Origin: CAIZGX01 sp044239865
GTDB taxonomy: Bacteria > Bacteroidota > Bacteroidia > Flavobacteriales_D > Sanyastnellaceae
DNA: 64,000 bases
NCBI GenBank assembly: GCA_044239865.1
Contig: JBIIAO010000004.1
Location: 1-64,000 of the forward strand
Direction: 5' to 3'
Shown here: positions 7,726 through 16,722 of the stretch, piece by piece
How the letters are laid out: each line of letters starts with the position of its first letter
Numbering within the stretch: the first letter of the stretch is position 1
Made by a program: the position numbers and the translations under genes
Notes under the pieces: generated by a model
What the model was told of the DNA's origin: nothing
What the model saw: the letters and a program-made list of their open reading frames with translations, nothing else
Database searches by the model: none

Positions 7726-7912
7726 TTGGACTTCATTACCGTGAAGTGTACGGACATAACTAAAGACGCTGGGTAATACCAGGATCTATAATACAACTGT
7801 AGATTGGAGGCAGGTCTAAGGACCACCCGTGGAAGAGCTCAAAGGACAGCAACTAGATTTATTCTAGTGTATGCCCCTGAGGAAGGGTGTTGCATGACTC
7901 ACCCTGGGGTAT
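7726..7912 (+). ncRNA. Candidate structured RNA in the element
   Basis: The 743-base gap 7578-8320 has no convincing ORF, but 7726-7912 is dense in short stems. They are ACTTCA/TGAAGT (7730-7747), CTGG/CCAG (7769-7782), GGTC/GACC (7813-7824), ACTAGA/TCTAGT (7852-7868) and a nested pair, ATGCCCC (7871-7877) with GGGGTAT (7906-7912) enclosing AGGGTG (7884-7889) and CACCCT (7900-7905). The outer stem uses a G-U pair only if transcribed rightward, which favours the + strand. It does not match any RNA family I can recall (not tmRNA, RNase P, 6S, or an intron I can recognise). The remainder of the gap to 8320 holds two G6 tracts at 8114-8128 and AT-rich sequence upstream of the next gene. Confidence 0.45.
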
Positions 7913-8320
7913 GGATTGGTAACAATTACTACTATGAAACTTTTTAGCCAGAAAGAATAATCCCCTGTACAATCTAACTGTACTTAAACAAAAGTCTAGC
8001 ATGTGAATGGATGATTGCATTTTCCTGCATGTGGGCGATACTAAAGACTCAAAGCATCTTTATATGAGCTCTTAAATACTTCTTTTACTCATTAACTAGG
8101 GTTTAACTACTCTGGGGGGTAAGGGGGGCATTTAAGGGCTCTGCACAGATCTAAAGCATCAAACTTGCTCAGCACTTACATACACAAGCTTATCATACAC
8201 CTTTTATCTTCTCTCTTGCATTATACCATGCTAACTTTTTTAAGGCTAACTGTTCTTTGTTTTAATTAAAACTTTTAAAGTTTAAACTTAAACTACTACT
8301 TTCATGATAATATTCATTCT

Positions 8321-9076
8321 ATGAAATTATTAAGAAGTAGAAATCTTATGCTCACAGGCGTTGTTGTTCTTGCCGCTCTTATAGTTTTTGTAAATTATAA
8401 GGCATCTGAATCTGTAAACAAGACCGCTGTAGTTAGCAATGATCAAGTAGAAGTTACTTTATCAACACAATGTGATCTTGTTGCAGATACGTTTTACTTA
8501 AATTTTCATTCTAACATGGACTCTGCTGCGTTTTACAATGAACTCAGATCAAATCCAGTGACAAGAGATGGTGTTGATGTTGGTGGATATCATAAACTAG
8601 AGGTGCGTCCAATCTTTAATGATCAAGGTTGTTTGGATTATGTTAAGCTATTTAACCAATCAAACGAGGGGGCAGCTGTTATTTACTATGCAGAAATAAT
8701 GCAAGAAGAAGTCAAGAATGGTATCAAATTTATTGGTGGAACCGTTGAAAAAACTGAGGTGAATGAGTCTCAAGGGGTTAGAAATGATAAGATTGCTAGA
8801 GAGTTAATGCAGTTATATGGAGTGCCCAAGATTTACAGAAATGGGACAACTTTTGAATATGTTTATAAGAATAAAAAAGTAAAAAGGGAATTTAGTACCA
8901 AGTATCTTAGAAATGGTGTTCAAGAACTTGAGGTACTCTCTTCAAGAATTTACTTTTATTCGGATAGATACATACAGCAGCAGGACTTGCTTGAACAGCA
9001 GCAGCAAGAGAAACGCAATGAACAGAGTGCCAAAAGAGACTCTTTAGATAGAACTATAGGTTCACGATTGAAGTAG
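8321..9076 (+). CDS. Membrane-anchored protein of unknown function
   Basis: A 251-residue protein with an N-terminal signal-anchor (residues 9-26, LMLTGVVVLAALIVFVNY) and no cleavage motif, so most of the chain should face the periplasm. The body is mixed alpha/beta with two Cys (CDLVADTFY and GCLDY). It ends in a polar, Gln-rich helix (YIQQQDLLEQQQQEKRNEQ) that may be a coiled coil. I do not recognise the family. It is the first rightward gene after the candidate structured RNA and ends in a hairpin shared with the convergent radC-like gene. Confidence 0.6.
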   Translation: MKLLRSRNLMLTGVVVLAALIVFVNYKASESVNKTAVVSNDQVEVTLSTQCDLVADTFYLNFHSNMDSAAFYNELRSNPVTRDGVDVGGYHKLEVRPIFNDQGCLDYVKLFNQSNEGAAVIYYAEIMQEEVKNGIKFIGGTVEKTEVNESQGVRNDKIARELMQLYGVPKIYRNGTTFEYVYKNKKVKREFSTKYLRNGVQELEVLSSRIYFYSDRYIQQQDLLEQQQQEKRNEQSAKRDSLDRTIGSRLK

Positions 9077-9124
9077 TTCTAACTCTTATGGTATTGCGCA
9101 AATGAGCTTAAAGGTATATAACTA

Positions 9125-9156
9125 ATTAACCAGATAGGTTTCCCCATCCGGTTAAT
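9125..9156. terminator. Hairpin between convergent genes
   Basis: ATTAACC-A-GAT and ATC-C-GGTTAAT form an 11-bp stem with one mismatch between the stops at 9076 and 9164. There is only a weak T run, so this is a likely but not typical bidirectional terminator. Confidence 0.45.
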
Positions 9157-9163
9157 CTTGTTA

Positions 9164-9622
9164 CTACAACATACCTTCATCTGCAAAGCTCAGATAGTTC
9201 CCATCAGGTGTTACTATAAGGTGATCTAGAAGTGTTAGATCTAGCAGCTTGCATGCATCTTTTAAACGCTCTGTCATAAGACTATCTTCTCTGCTAGGTG
9301 CTCTGTTACCACTAGGATGATTATGACTTACTACAATACTGCTTGTGAGCGATTTCAATGCTATGCTAATGATCAACTTCACATCTACTACAGTACCAGT
9401 AAGTCCACCTCTGAACAGTGGTATAACACCAATAGGCTTATTAGCTCTGTTAAGGTACATTACAACCAGTTGTTCTTGGCATGTGATAGTATCCTTATCA
9501 TAGAAGTTAATGATGTGCTTATAAGCATCTAATGAACTGTTAACTGCTGCTACATTGTCTAAACCATCTACGGGCTTGTAGCTGATCATAATCTCTTGGA
9601 GTTGTCCTTGTTTACTTTCCAT
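9164..9622 (-). CDS. RadC-like JAB/MPN-domain protein
   Basis: A short RadC-type protein of 152 residues from ATG at 9622. An upstream ATG at 9697 is in frame, but its extra 25 residues look unlike the family, which begins near the EIMISYKP strand. The metalloprotease-like JAMM motif is intact: HNHPSG at residues 100-105 and Asp113, with the usual LFRGGLTGTVVD and LTLLDHLIV segments. It lacks the N-terminal helix-hairpin-helix of chromosomal RadC, as is usual for copies on plasmids, integrative elements and near restriction systems. The biochemical role of RadC is unsettled despite its old DNA-repair name. Confidence 0.85.
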   Translation of the reverse strand: MESKQGQLQEIMISYKPVDGLDNVAAVNSSLDAYKHIINFYDKDTITCQEQLVVMYLNRANKPIGVIPLFRGGLTGTVVDVKLIISIALKSLTSSIVVSHNHPSGNRAPSREDSLMTERLKDACKLLDLTLLDHLIVTPDGNYLSFADEGML

Positions 9623-10003
9623 AATTTTATTTGTTATTAAGATGATTAAGGAGTTTAGGGAAGCGTTCTCATGCTCCTGCAACTCACATTGTTTCATCCT
9701 AGTAAAGAGTTTCTTAAGGACAGCTAATAGGTATTTATGGAACCTGCCAAAGAGAGGGGGTATACCGCTTTGTAAAATGTCAGGGGGTCTGTCACATTAG
9801 CACCCCTTGTCAGTGACAAATACAGGTGTTTTTTTTTAGAGATTTTAGAATTATTGTCTACACGTTTTATTGTAAACCTGATTATCTCAGGATCTACAAA
9901 ATGCGCTCAAGTTATTATCAAGTTGTTGGTATTTTATTCGCGCATGAGTTAATATGTACTCATGTGGTCTGGTCTATGCATACCTGTGCCAAAGCAAATT
10001 AAT
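9623..10003. promoter_or_regulatory. Divergent regulatory/possible origin region of the element
   Basis: This gap separates the radC-like gene from the helicase gene. It holds TGTCAC (9790-9795) with GTGACA (9813-9818), AGGGG with CCCCT nested around it, and TTATTGTCTACACG at 9851-9864, a motif that recurs at 12044-12063 behind the helicase gene. Repeats on both sides of a replication-type helicase gene suggest an origin or autoregulatory sites; this is inference. Confidence 0.35.
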
Positions 10004-11983
10004 ATGTTTAATAAACAAGAAACCTTGGCCTTGGCTGAGGTAGTGAATGAAACGCTCTACATAAATGTGGCAAATGGCGCTTACCTGAATTCTACGTTAC
10101 CATGTTTACCCAATGGTATCATTGATAAGACATACACAGGTATAGGCGGGACTTCATTAGAGCTTGATTGTGAGAGAGATTCTGTTGTTGTGGTTCCATA
10201 CAATAACATTGCAGATGCAAAGGCCTCAAAGCTATCTGTATCTAGGTACTTTGAAACTTACAAGTATAAAAAGTCTAACAATAACAAAGCTAATAGGGGG
10301 TTGAATAACTACTTGGCTAGAATAGAAAGTAAGGGTCAATACATGAAGATCATTTGTGTCAACGACCAGCTTGTTGATCTTAAGATTGAGCTAATTGCAG
10401 CTGGTAAAAAGTTTGAGGAAGTTTTTATTTTGTTTGATGAAATTGACTCAATGCAAGAGCAAAGCGCCTTCAGGTCTGTAATGGATAACTGTATGGATGT
10501 TTATCTTGCTCATCCAGCAGAGAACCGTGCAATGATTACCGCAACACTCAGAGATTTTACACATCCGAGTTTAAAAGATGAACGCAGGCATAAAGTAGTG
10601 TCTATGAATAGGCCTAAAGACGTAATAGATGTGATATCAACTGATGCTGGCATGAAAGAACTATTGCTTCAGATAAAGGCAAAATTGGCTCTTGATGATC
10701 ACAAAGTAGTTGTTGCGTGTAATCATTTGGTATCAGCATTGAGTCTGGCTGAAACAATTGACGCGGATCTTTCAGATGTATCTGTAGGTATCTTATGCAG
10801 CACGAATTCAAAGAAGTCAGCTGGAGAATTTTATAACGTACTAAACAAAAAAGGTATACTTCCTTGCAGAGTTAATATTATAACTGCAGCCTTATTTAAT
10901 GGATGTGATATTTTAGAACCATACCATAGCATTGTTTATAGTTCAATTAGCGCTCCTTCATTACAACTTTCACCAAGTACAGTCTATCAGATATCAGGAA
11001 GATGTAGATTGAGCCTAGTTAGTAACACATTGATTATTCAATGTGGCCCCAGATGGGATGATTATGTATACTATAAAGAGGATAAGCTTATAGGCTTTGC
11101 AAAACAGCATGCCTTTATCAATAACACTTTAAATTCCATGGTGCCGGAACTAGATGATATTGGAATAGCGATGCTTAGAGGGTTTCATGGGAGTTTAGTA
11201 GAAGGTTACAAGGGGGTTCCCTCTCTTAGCAGAAAAGTAGATGACCTTACTTCTGTTGTTTCCTATTTTAAAATTGATCAGCGTATTATAGAACAAAGAA
11301 CATCAAAGCTGATGGAGAATGCGCCTGATTATATTGATGCCATTGAAGAAATGTTTAACGTGCAAATAGTAAATTCTTTATACGTTGATCAGACTGTAAA
11401 GTTAGTTGAGTTAGATAAGAAGGGCAAGCTATCTATGATTGTAGATGAACTTAAGGAACTTCTTGCGGTAAATAGTGATCCTTTGTCTAATGCAGATTTG
11501 TTACAATTTAGAGCTGGATATAGAAGCCTTGGCTTAAAAGAGTTTGATCTAATGATGGACTCCTTTGAATTAGCCTTGAAACACAATTGCGACATGCAGA
11601 AACTTCTAAGTAAGGCAGAGTTATGCGCGCAAGCCCCTAAGTCTCTGGCACAAATGAAGAAGTTATATTCTAGATTGTTGTGGTGCTCTTATGAGGGTAA
11701 TTCCGATTTGTTGAGAGTTGTTACTTTGGATATGCAGCTGAATGAATCATACACTTTGAAATCATTGAAACAAAAGGAAAAAGACACTGTGGAAAGGTTA
11801 GAGAACTACAAAGCTTTTACACCGAAAGACTTTCACGTTTTCAGAGCTTTAATGAAAGGCAAACCTTCTTTATTAAGGAGTGTATTATTTATTACTGAAG
11901 AGACCAAGGATAGAGTTAAGGGAAAGCATACACGAATGATCAAACTGGTAGCACTTGCACCTCAGAACGATCCATTCTTGTAA
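10004..11983 (+). CDS. SF2-type helicase of mobile-element origin-binding type
   Basis: A 659-residue protein from ATG 10004; a start at 9962 would add 14 unlikely residues. Degenerate SF2 helicase motifs are in order: a P-loop-like TGIGGTS (45-51), Walker B DEID (145-148), motif III-like ITATL (178-182) and motif VI-like QISGRCR (329-335). The normal P-loop lysine (GKT/S) is absent; a lysine lies just upstream (DK at 41-42). This N/DK-x-x-TG-x-G-x-T-x-x-E pattern is one I associate with Bacteroidota mobile-element proteins similar to CyRepA1/herpes origin-binding helicases. The C-terminal 320 residues are helical and not recognised. Likely role: replication or maintenance of the excised element. 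Alternative: a defence ATPase. Confidence 0.6.
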   Translation: MFNKQETLALAEVVNETLYINVANGAYLNSTLPCLPNGIIDKTYTGIGGTSLELDCERDSVVVVPYNNIADAKASKLSVSRYFETYKYKKSNNNKANRGLNNYLARIESKGQYMKIICVNDQLVDLKIELIAAGKKFEEVFILFDEIDSMQEQSAFRSVMDNCMDVYLAHPAENRAMITATLRDFTHPSLKDERRHKVVSMNRPKDVIDVISTDAGMKELLLQIKAKLALDDHKVVVACNHLVSALSLAETIDADLSDVSVGILCSTNSKKSAGEFYNVLNKKGILPCRVNIITAALFNGCDILEPYHSIVYSSISAPSLQLSPSTVYQISGRCRLSLVSNTLIIQCGPRWDDYVYYKEDKLIGFAKQHAFINNTLNSMVPELDDIGIAMLRGFHGSLVEGYKGVPSLSRKVDDLTSVVSYFKIDQRIIEQRTSKLMENAPDYIDAIEEMFNVQIVNSLYVDQTVKLVELDKKGKLSMIVDELKELLAVNSDPLSNADLLQFRAGYRSLGLKEFDLMMDSFELALKHNCDMQKLLSKAELCAQAPKSLAQMKKLYSRLLWCSYEGNSDLLRVVTLDMQLNESYTLKSLKQKEKDTVERLENYKAFTPKDFHVFRALMKGKPSLLRSVLFITEETKDRVKGKHTRMIKLVALAPQNDPFL

Positions 11984-12001
11984 GTTTTGCAGAAGGTAAT
12001 T

Positions 12002-12063
12002 GTAGACAAAAATGCTATCTATATGTCTATATAAACAGTTAAGTTATTGTCTACGTCTACACG
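12002..12063. repeat. GTAGACAA / TTGTCTAC repeats behind the helicase gene
   Basis: GTAGACAA (12002-12009) is the inverse of TTGTCTAC (12047-12054), and the TTATTGTCTAC...TCTACACG form (12044-12063) resembles 9851-9864 upstream of the gene. These could be binding sites for the helicase or a partner. Confidence 0.4.
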
Positions 12064-12081
12064 CGGAGTGAGCGCTGGTTA

Positions 12082-15000
12082 CTACACCAACTCCTCCGCG
12101 TGCATCTCTGCTTGCTCAATTACTGTATTCACTGCACGGGGTTCATCATCTGGTGGATACTTATGAAATCTTAGAACACGCTTAACTTCTAGCTTCACCT
12201 TATCCTTAGCAGACTGTCTTATTGTCCAATCAATAGTGGTGCTGTTCTTAACGCGTTTAACAAGCTCTTTAGCAATCTCTAGAAGCTTCTTATCACCCAT
12301 CATCTCCATAGCAGAACGGTTGCATGAGAGGGCATCATAGAAGGCTTTCTCTGTATCTGTAAGTCCAAGATCATTACCCTTCTGGCTCTCAGCATTAACC
12401 TCATGCGTAATTTCTAACAAGATCTCCATCATGTTCACTGCTGTGATGCTCTTGTTGTTGTATCTGCTTATGGCATCCTGTAAGCGCTCAGAGAATGAAC
12501 GGTTAACCACCATGTTCTTGTTAAACCTAATTTTAATTTGATCTGCTAGAAGCTTCTTCAGTAACTCAATAGCTACATTCTTCTGCTTCATGTTCCTGAT
12601 CTCATTCATAAACTCTTCACTGAAGATGCTAATCTGTGGCTTCTCCAGACCAGCTTCATCTAACAAGTTTATAATACCATCAGATGCAACTGCTCCTTCT
12701 ACTAAAGACTTTACTATATCTTCAAACTCTTTCTTCTGTTGTCCAGTAACTGTTACATCATACTTGGCTAACCTTGCTCTTACAGCTTGAAAGAATGCAA
12801 TGTGCGCAGAGATAGTTTGTGCTTCTGGTTCAGACTTAGCCAGTGCATATGCTTTACTTAATGAGCTAACTTCTCTAAGGTATCTTTCTTTACCACTATC
12901 TAAGGTTAGAATATGATCTTCTGCATCTAAGATAAGATCCAGCTTCTCTCTTGTATTAGCATCAAAGTACAAGGTGTAATCAAATCCATGATACATTTGT
13001 TGTATCACCTCAAACTTAGAAAGCATTAGGTTAGCAGCTTCATGAATGTCTAGCGTGATGCTTCCTTTACCCTGACTTTCTGTATAGGTCTTTAATGCTT
13101 CTTTAAGGTTCCCAGTTACAGGAACATAGTCAACTATTAGTCCACCGGGTTTCTCCCTAAATACCCTGTTCACACGCGCTATGGCTTGCATAAGGTTGTG
13201 ACCACTCATGTCTTTATCTAGGTAGAGGGTATGCAATACTGGTGCATCAAAACCAGTCAACCACATATCTACTACAATGACCATATTCAATGGATCATCT
13301 TCTGCTTTAAGTCTGTTAGCTATAAGCGTTCGCTTCTCTTTATTGCGGATGTGTGGTTGAAGAAAAGCATCATCAGAAGAACTTCCGGTCATGATAACTT
13401 TAATTGCTCCAGTCTCATCATCATCACTGTGCCACTCAGGTCTTAATGCCACAATGGTATTGTATAAGAGAACTGCTACTCTTCTAGTCATACTGACTAC
13501 AAGAGCTTTACCTTTCAATGTAGCTGTGCGGTCTTCAAAGTGTGTTACAATATCTTTTGCTATGAGGTTAAGCCTGTCCTTGTGCCCAACTATAGCTTCT
13601 TGTCTTGTAGCTTTTTCTACAGCAGAGTTAACCAGGTACTCAGGCATATTCTCTGCTGCTGAACTTAACTTATTCTCAAGATCCTCAATGTAGAAGCTGT
13701 CTAGTCTGAGCTTAACAAAGCGGTTATCATAGAAGATTGGTACAGTTGCTTTATCAATAACTGCACGCTCAATATCATATATGTCAATATACTCTCCAAA
13801 GACAGCTTGAGTGTTCTTGTCTGTACTTTCTACTGGTGTTCCTGTAAACCCTACAAAGGTTGCATTGGGTAACGCGTCATGCATATGCTTAGCAAACCCA
13901 TAACCAATATCAGTTCCTATCTCATTACCATCTTTATCTTTTATGTACTTAACCTTTGCATCAAAGCCATACTGAGTTCTGTGTGCTTCATCTGCAATTA
14001 CAATAATGTTTCTGCGGTCTGATAGTGTATCAAATCTAGTGTTACCTTCTTCAGGTAAGAACTTCTGTATAGTGGTAAAGAACACCCCTCCAGATTGTCT
14101 GTTCTTAAGCTCTTCTATCAGACTGTTTCTACTATCTATCTGCGTTGGTACTTGTCTTAGAAGTTGAGAACAGTTAGCAAAGGTCTCAAACAGCTGATCA
14201 TCCAGATCATTGCGGTCTGTGATAATGATGATAGTAGGGTTGTTCAAAGTCTTAACCAGCAAACCAGTAAAGAACACCATGGATAAAGATTTACCAGATC
14301 CTTGAGTATGCCAGACAACACCACCTTTCTTATTGCCATCAGATGCACTGGCTTTCTCTGCACTTACTATAGCTTTTTTAACAGCATAGTATTGGTGATA
14401 TGCACCCATCTTTTTTACTACACCTGTTACAACGGTCTTGGTCTTAAGGTCCTCTTTGTGATACTTCTCATACACCATGAAGTTAAGGATCATGTCTGTC
14501 ATAACGGTAGGGTTCAATAACCCCTCCATGAGCACACCCAGTTCATTTACTCTTGAAGATGCTACAGTATGACCATCTGCAGTCTTCCAGCTCATGAACC
14601 TAGACATATCACTTGTTATGGTTCCGGTTCTAGCTTCTAGTCCATCTGATATAACTTCAAAACAGTTGTATACAAATAGGGAAGGTATAGTGTTGTGATA
14701 AGTCTTAAGTTGCTGAAATGCTTTATCTAATGTAGCGTTCTCATCTGTTGGATTTTTCAGTTCAATAACTACAACAGGAATACCATTGAGATAAAGGATA
14801 ACATCTGGTCTTTTGTGCTGACCGTTTTCTATGATAGTAAGTTGGTGGGTAACGCACCAGTGGTTGTTGCTTGGGTTAACTGCATCTACCAATCTAGCCT
14901 TCACAGTGCGTTCTTCTCCTTTGTCCAAGTATGTAACATCAACACCATCTGTAAGCATGATATGAAACAACTGGTTGGCATGAACCAAGTCTCCATTGCC

Positions 15001-15234
15001 ATTTGCACGAAGTACTTCTTTAACTGCTTGTTGAAGAACACCACTTTCTACCTGTGGGTTAATTCTACTCAATGCAGAAGCCAAATAAGGCTCAATAATC
15101 ACCTCTGCATAAGAAGGTCTAAGATCAGTACTTTGGTCTGGATCTAACAGCTCTGGTGATATGTATTGAAGCCCTGCTTGTGCAAGTTCTTCAACCATCC
15201 ACTGCTCTATATCATCTTCAAATATGCGGGTCAT
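12082..15234 (-). CDS. hsdR: Type I restriction endonuclease, R subunit
   Basis: HsdR translocates and cuts DNA in the R2M2S complex when the recognition site is unmethylated. The 1050-residue protein is of normal length. It has a PD-(D/E)xK nuclease near the N-terminus (Asp144, then E158-L-K160), a P-loop TQGSGKS (310-316), DEAH box (415-418), the TGTP motif III region and a QAIARVNR motif VI, followed by a helical C-terminal domain that binds the methylase. It is the last gene of the leftward operon, and its ATG overlaps the TGA of the small ORF by 4 bases. All key motifs are intact, so it should be active. Confidence 0.97.
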   Translation of the reverse strand: MTRIFEDDIEQWMVEELAQAGLQYISPELLDPDQSTDLRPSYAEVIIEPYLASALSRINPQVESGVLQQAVKEVLRANGNGDLVHANQLFHIMLTDGVDVTYLDKGEERTVKARLVDAVNPSNNHWCVTHQLTIIENGQHKRPDVILYLNGIPVVVIELKNPTDENATLDKAFQQLKTYHNTIPSLFVYNCFEVISDGLEARTGTITSDMSRFMSWKTADGHTVASSRVNELGVLMEGLLNPTVMTDMILNFMVYEKYHKEDLKTKTVVTGVVKKMGAYHQYYAVKKAIVSAEKASASDGNKKGGVVWHTQGSGKSLSMVFFTGLLVKTLNNPTIIIITDRNDLDDQLFETFANCSQLLRQVPTQIDSRNSLIEELKNRQSGGVFFTTIQKFLPEEGNTRFDTLSDRRNIIVIADEAHRTQYGFDAKVKYIKDKDGNEIGTDIGYGFAKHMHDALPNATFVGFTGTPVESTDKNTQAVFGEYIDIYDIERAVIDKATVPIFYDNRFVKLRLDSFYIEDLENKLSSAAENMPEYLVNSAVEKATRQEAIVGHKDRLNLIAKDIVTHFEDRTATLKGKALVVSMTRRVAVLLYNTIVALRPEWHSDDDETGAIKVIMTGSSSDDAFLQPHIRNKEKRTLIANRLKAEDDPLNMVIVVDMWLTGFDAPVLHTLYLDKDMSGHNLMQAIARVNRVFREKPGGLIVDYVPVTGNLKEALKTYTESQGKGSITLDIHEAANLMLSKFEVIQQMYHGFDYTLYFDANTREKLDLILDAEDHILTLDSGKERYLREVSSLSKAYALAKSEPEAQTISAHIAFFQAVRARLAKYDVTVTGQQKKEFEDIVKSLVEGAVASDGIINLLDEAGLEKPQISIFSEEFMNEIRNMKQKNVAIELLKKLLADQIKIRFNKNMVVNRSFSERLQDAISRYNNKSITAVNMMEILLEITHEVNAESQKGNDLGLTDTEKAFYDALSCNRSAMEMMGDKKLLEIAKELVKRVKNSTTIDWTIRQSAKDKVKLEVKRVLRFHKYPPDDEPRAVNTVIEQAEMHAEELV

Positions 15235-15548
15235 ACTGCACCATATTTTGGCGTTTTAGCACCATTTACTTGTAACGGAAGTTCTAGTTTGATTCTGCTT
15301 ACATTCTCAGATTTTGTTGAGTCTGATTTACCACCACCAAAAACAATTGCTTCAAGCACTTTAATGCCACCATTTACTTCATTTGAAGACTCATTATTTA
15401 TAGTTACAGCGATATCAAAGCTCACTATAACTTTATCATTGTCTTTCACGCCTGCACCCAAGTCATTAGCTCGCATTTCTTCACTTACATTTTTAGAAGC
15501 ATGTGCTATTTGTAATAAAGTCTGTTCTATGAATTCTTGTAGGTTCAT
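15231..15548 (-). CDS. Small protein embedded in the type I RM operon
   Basis: A 105-residue acidic protein lies between hsdS (4-nt gap) and hsdR (4-nt ATGA overlap), so it is co-translated with the restriction subunits. It has an N-terminal amphipathic helix (FIEQTLLQIAHASKNV), a central beta strand (VIVSFDIAVTIN), a Gly-rich turn (NGGIKVLEAIVFGGG) and a last strand (VSRIKLELPL). The FD-x-AVT...GGI-x-V...S...VSRI-x-F-x-x-P-L/V pattern reminds me of a family of about 100-residue cytosolic proteins seen near defence genes (perhaps the 'trypco2' type), but I cannot confirm this. It has no signal peptide or membrane segment. A modulator or anti-toxin-like partner of HsdR would fit the position. 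Confidence 0.65.
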   Translation of the reverse strand: MNLQEFIEQTLLQIAHASKNVSEEMRANDLGAGVKDNDKVIVSFDIAVTINNESSNEVNGGIKVLEAIVFGGGKSDSTKSENVSRIKLELPLQVNGAKTPKYGAV

Positions 15549-15552
15549 GGTG

Positions 15553-16722
15553 TTATATATTAACCCTTACTTGTCCAGACATTAGTTTAGGAAGGAGGGT
15601 GTCTCTTAATTGGCTTAAGGCAATGATATTTCTTGCGTTGTGTTTTATTTTATCAAAAATGGGGTCAACCAATCCATTGAAGCTCATCAACAACTCCTCC
15701 TTCGGAGTGTTTATGCTTACATTGCTAAAATTAGAAGTGTTTAAATTATCCGTAACTGAGCCTCCGCCTGCAAGTGCTTTCAATTCATCTTTCATGTTTT
15801 TTAAAGCAAGAAACAGAAAATATTTATAATGAGGTTCTCTCGGAACTATTGTATTTATCTGTTGGTTAGTTTGGCAAGGAGTTGTTGAAATAGCTACCAA
15901 TCCAACTGTAGCAATACAGCTAACCATTATTGCTCCAATTGGAATGGTCTTCTTTGGTTGTGAGTTTACACCGGTTTCAGTTAAAGTAGTAGTAGTGTTA
16001 AAAATGAAAATATTCCCATGCATATCGGGGATCTTAACAAAGGGAATGGAACCTTCAAAGAAATTTTTATTACTGGTTGAAGGTGTTTTTCCACAAATTA
16101 TTTTACCAAAATATAGTAATGGTCTGTCCTCCCAATCTTCTTTAGCACCCTCCACAAACCACTGCCTAAACAAGGTCTCTGCCATCTCCTCTAAGGTCTT
16201 GTTGTTTCGGTGTAAAAGATCTATCTTATCATCAATACTGGATAGTACTTCTGCTATAGCTTGTTGTTCAGAAATAGGGGGGAGACTAAGCGTGTATTCA
16301 CGAAGTCCTTTTAATGGTACGTTTGGTATGGTTGTCCCAGTAGCAATTAACTCAAGGAAATTTTGAAAATCTTGGTTCAGAAGGTTATAGTAAAGAAATT
16401 TAGATTCTACCTTACTGTTAGGATTTATATAGCACACACTTTTACCTAACATACATTGTTCTCCGTTGTATATGCCAAGATTACCTATTGTTCCATTTAT
16501 TGAAAGAAGTATGGTTTCCTTATTTATAGGTTTTGCATATGAAAGTGCAACCGCTTCTGTGACTCTCTTAGTTTCAGTTTTTAATTCTACCTTACCATTC
16601 TTAATGTTGTTACCATTTATAAAATAGTAGTCACCATTATCATCATATTGAGGTGTCCCATGAAGACCATCTCCTATTCTAGAGGTTAGCTCACTTAAAG
16701 TATATTCAACCCACTCATTCAT
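15553..16722 (-). CDS. hsdS: Type I restriction-modification specificity subunit
   Basis: HsdS recognises the two half-sites of the target and docks two HsdM subunits. The 389-residue protein has two target-recognition domains (about 1-145 and 195-345). Each is followed by a conserved helical spacer: LPPISEQQAIAEVL...DDKIDLLHRNN at about 150-185, and PIFDKIKHNARNII...LRDTLLPKLMSGQ at the C-terminus. Start ATGAATGA overlaps the hsdM stop by 8 bases, giving tight coupling. Both halves are complete, so the target is expected to be a bipartite sequence, which cannot be predicted from sequence alone. Confidence 0.95.
   Translation of the reverse strand: MNEWVEYTLSELTSRIGDGLHGTPQYDDNGDYYFINGNNIKNGKVELKTETKRVTEAVALSYAKPINKETILLSINGTIGNLGIYNGEQCMLGKSVCYINPNSKVESKFLYYNLLNQDFQNFLELIATGTTIPNVPLKGLREYTLSLPPISEQQAIAEVLSSIDDKIDLLHRNNKTLEEMAETLFRQWFVEGAKEDWEDRPLLYFGKIICGKTPSTSNKNFFEGSIPFVKIPDMHGNIFIFNTTTTLTETGVNSQPKKTIPIGAIMVSCIATVGLVAISTTPCQTNQQINTIVPREPHYKYFLFLALKNMKDELKALAGGGSVTDNLNTSNFSNVSINTPKEELLMSFNGLVDPIFDKIKHNARNIIALSQLRDTLLPKLMSGQVRVNI

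Noticed and set aside
7726..7912. tmRNA, RNase P RNA or group I/II intron
   Set aside because: None of the conserved cores I know (tRNA-like ends, the RNase P P4 core, the intron G-binding site or domain V) can be found.
8114..8128. G-quadruplex
   Set aside because: Only two G6 tracts are present, too few for a convincing intramolecular four-tract quadruplex.
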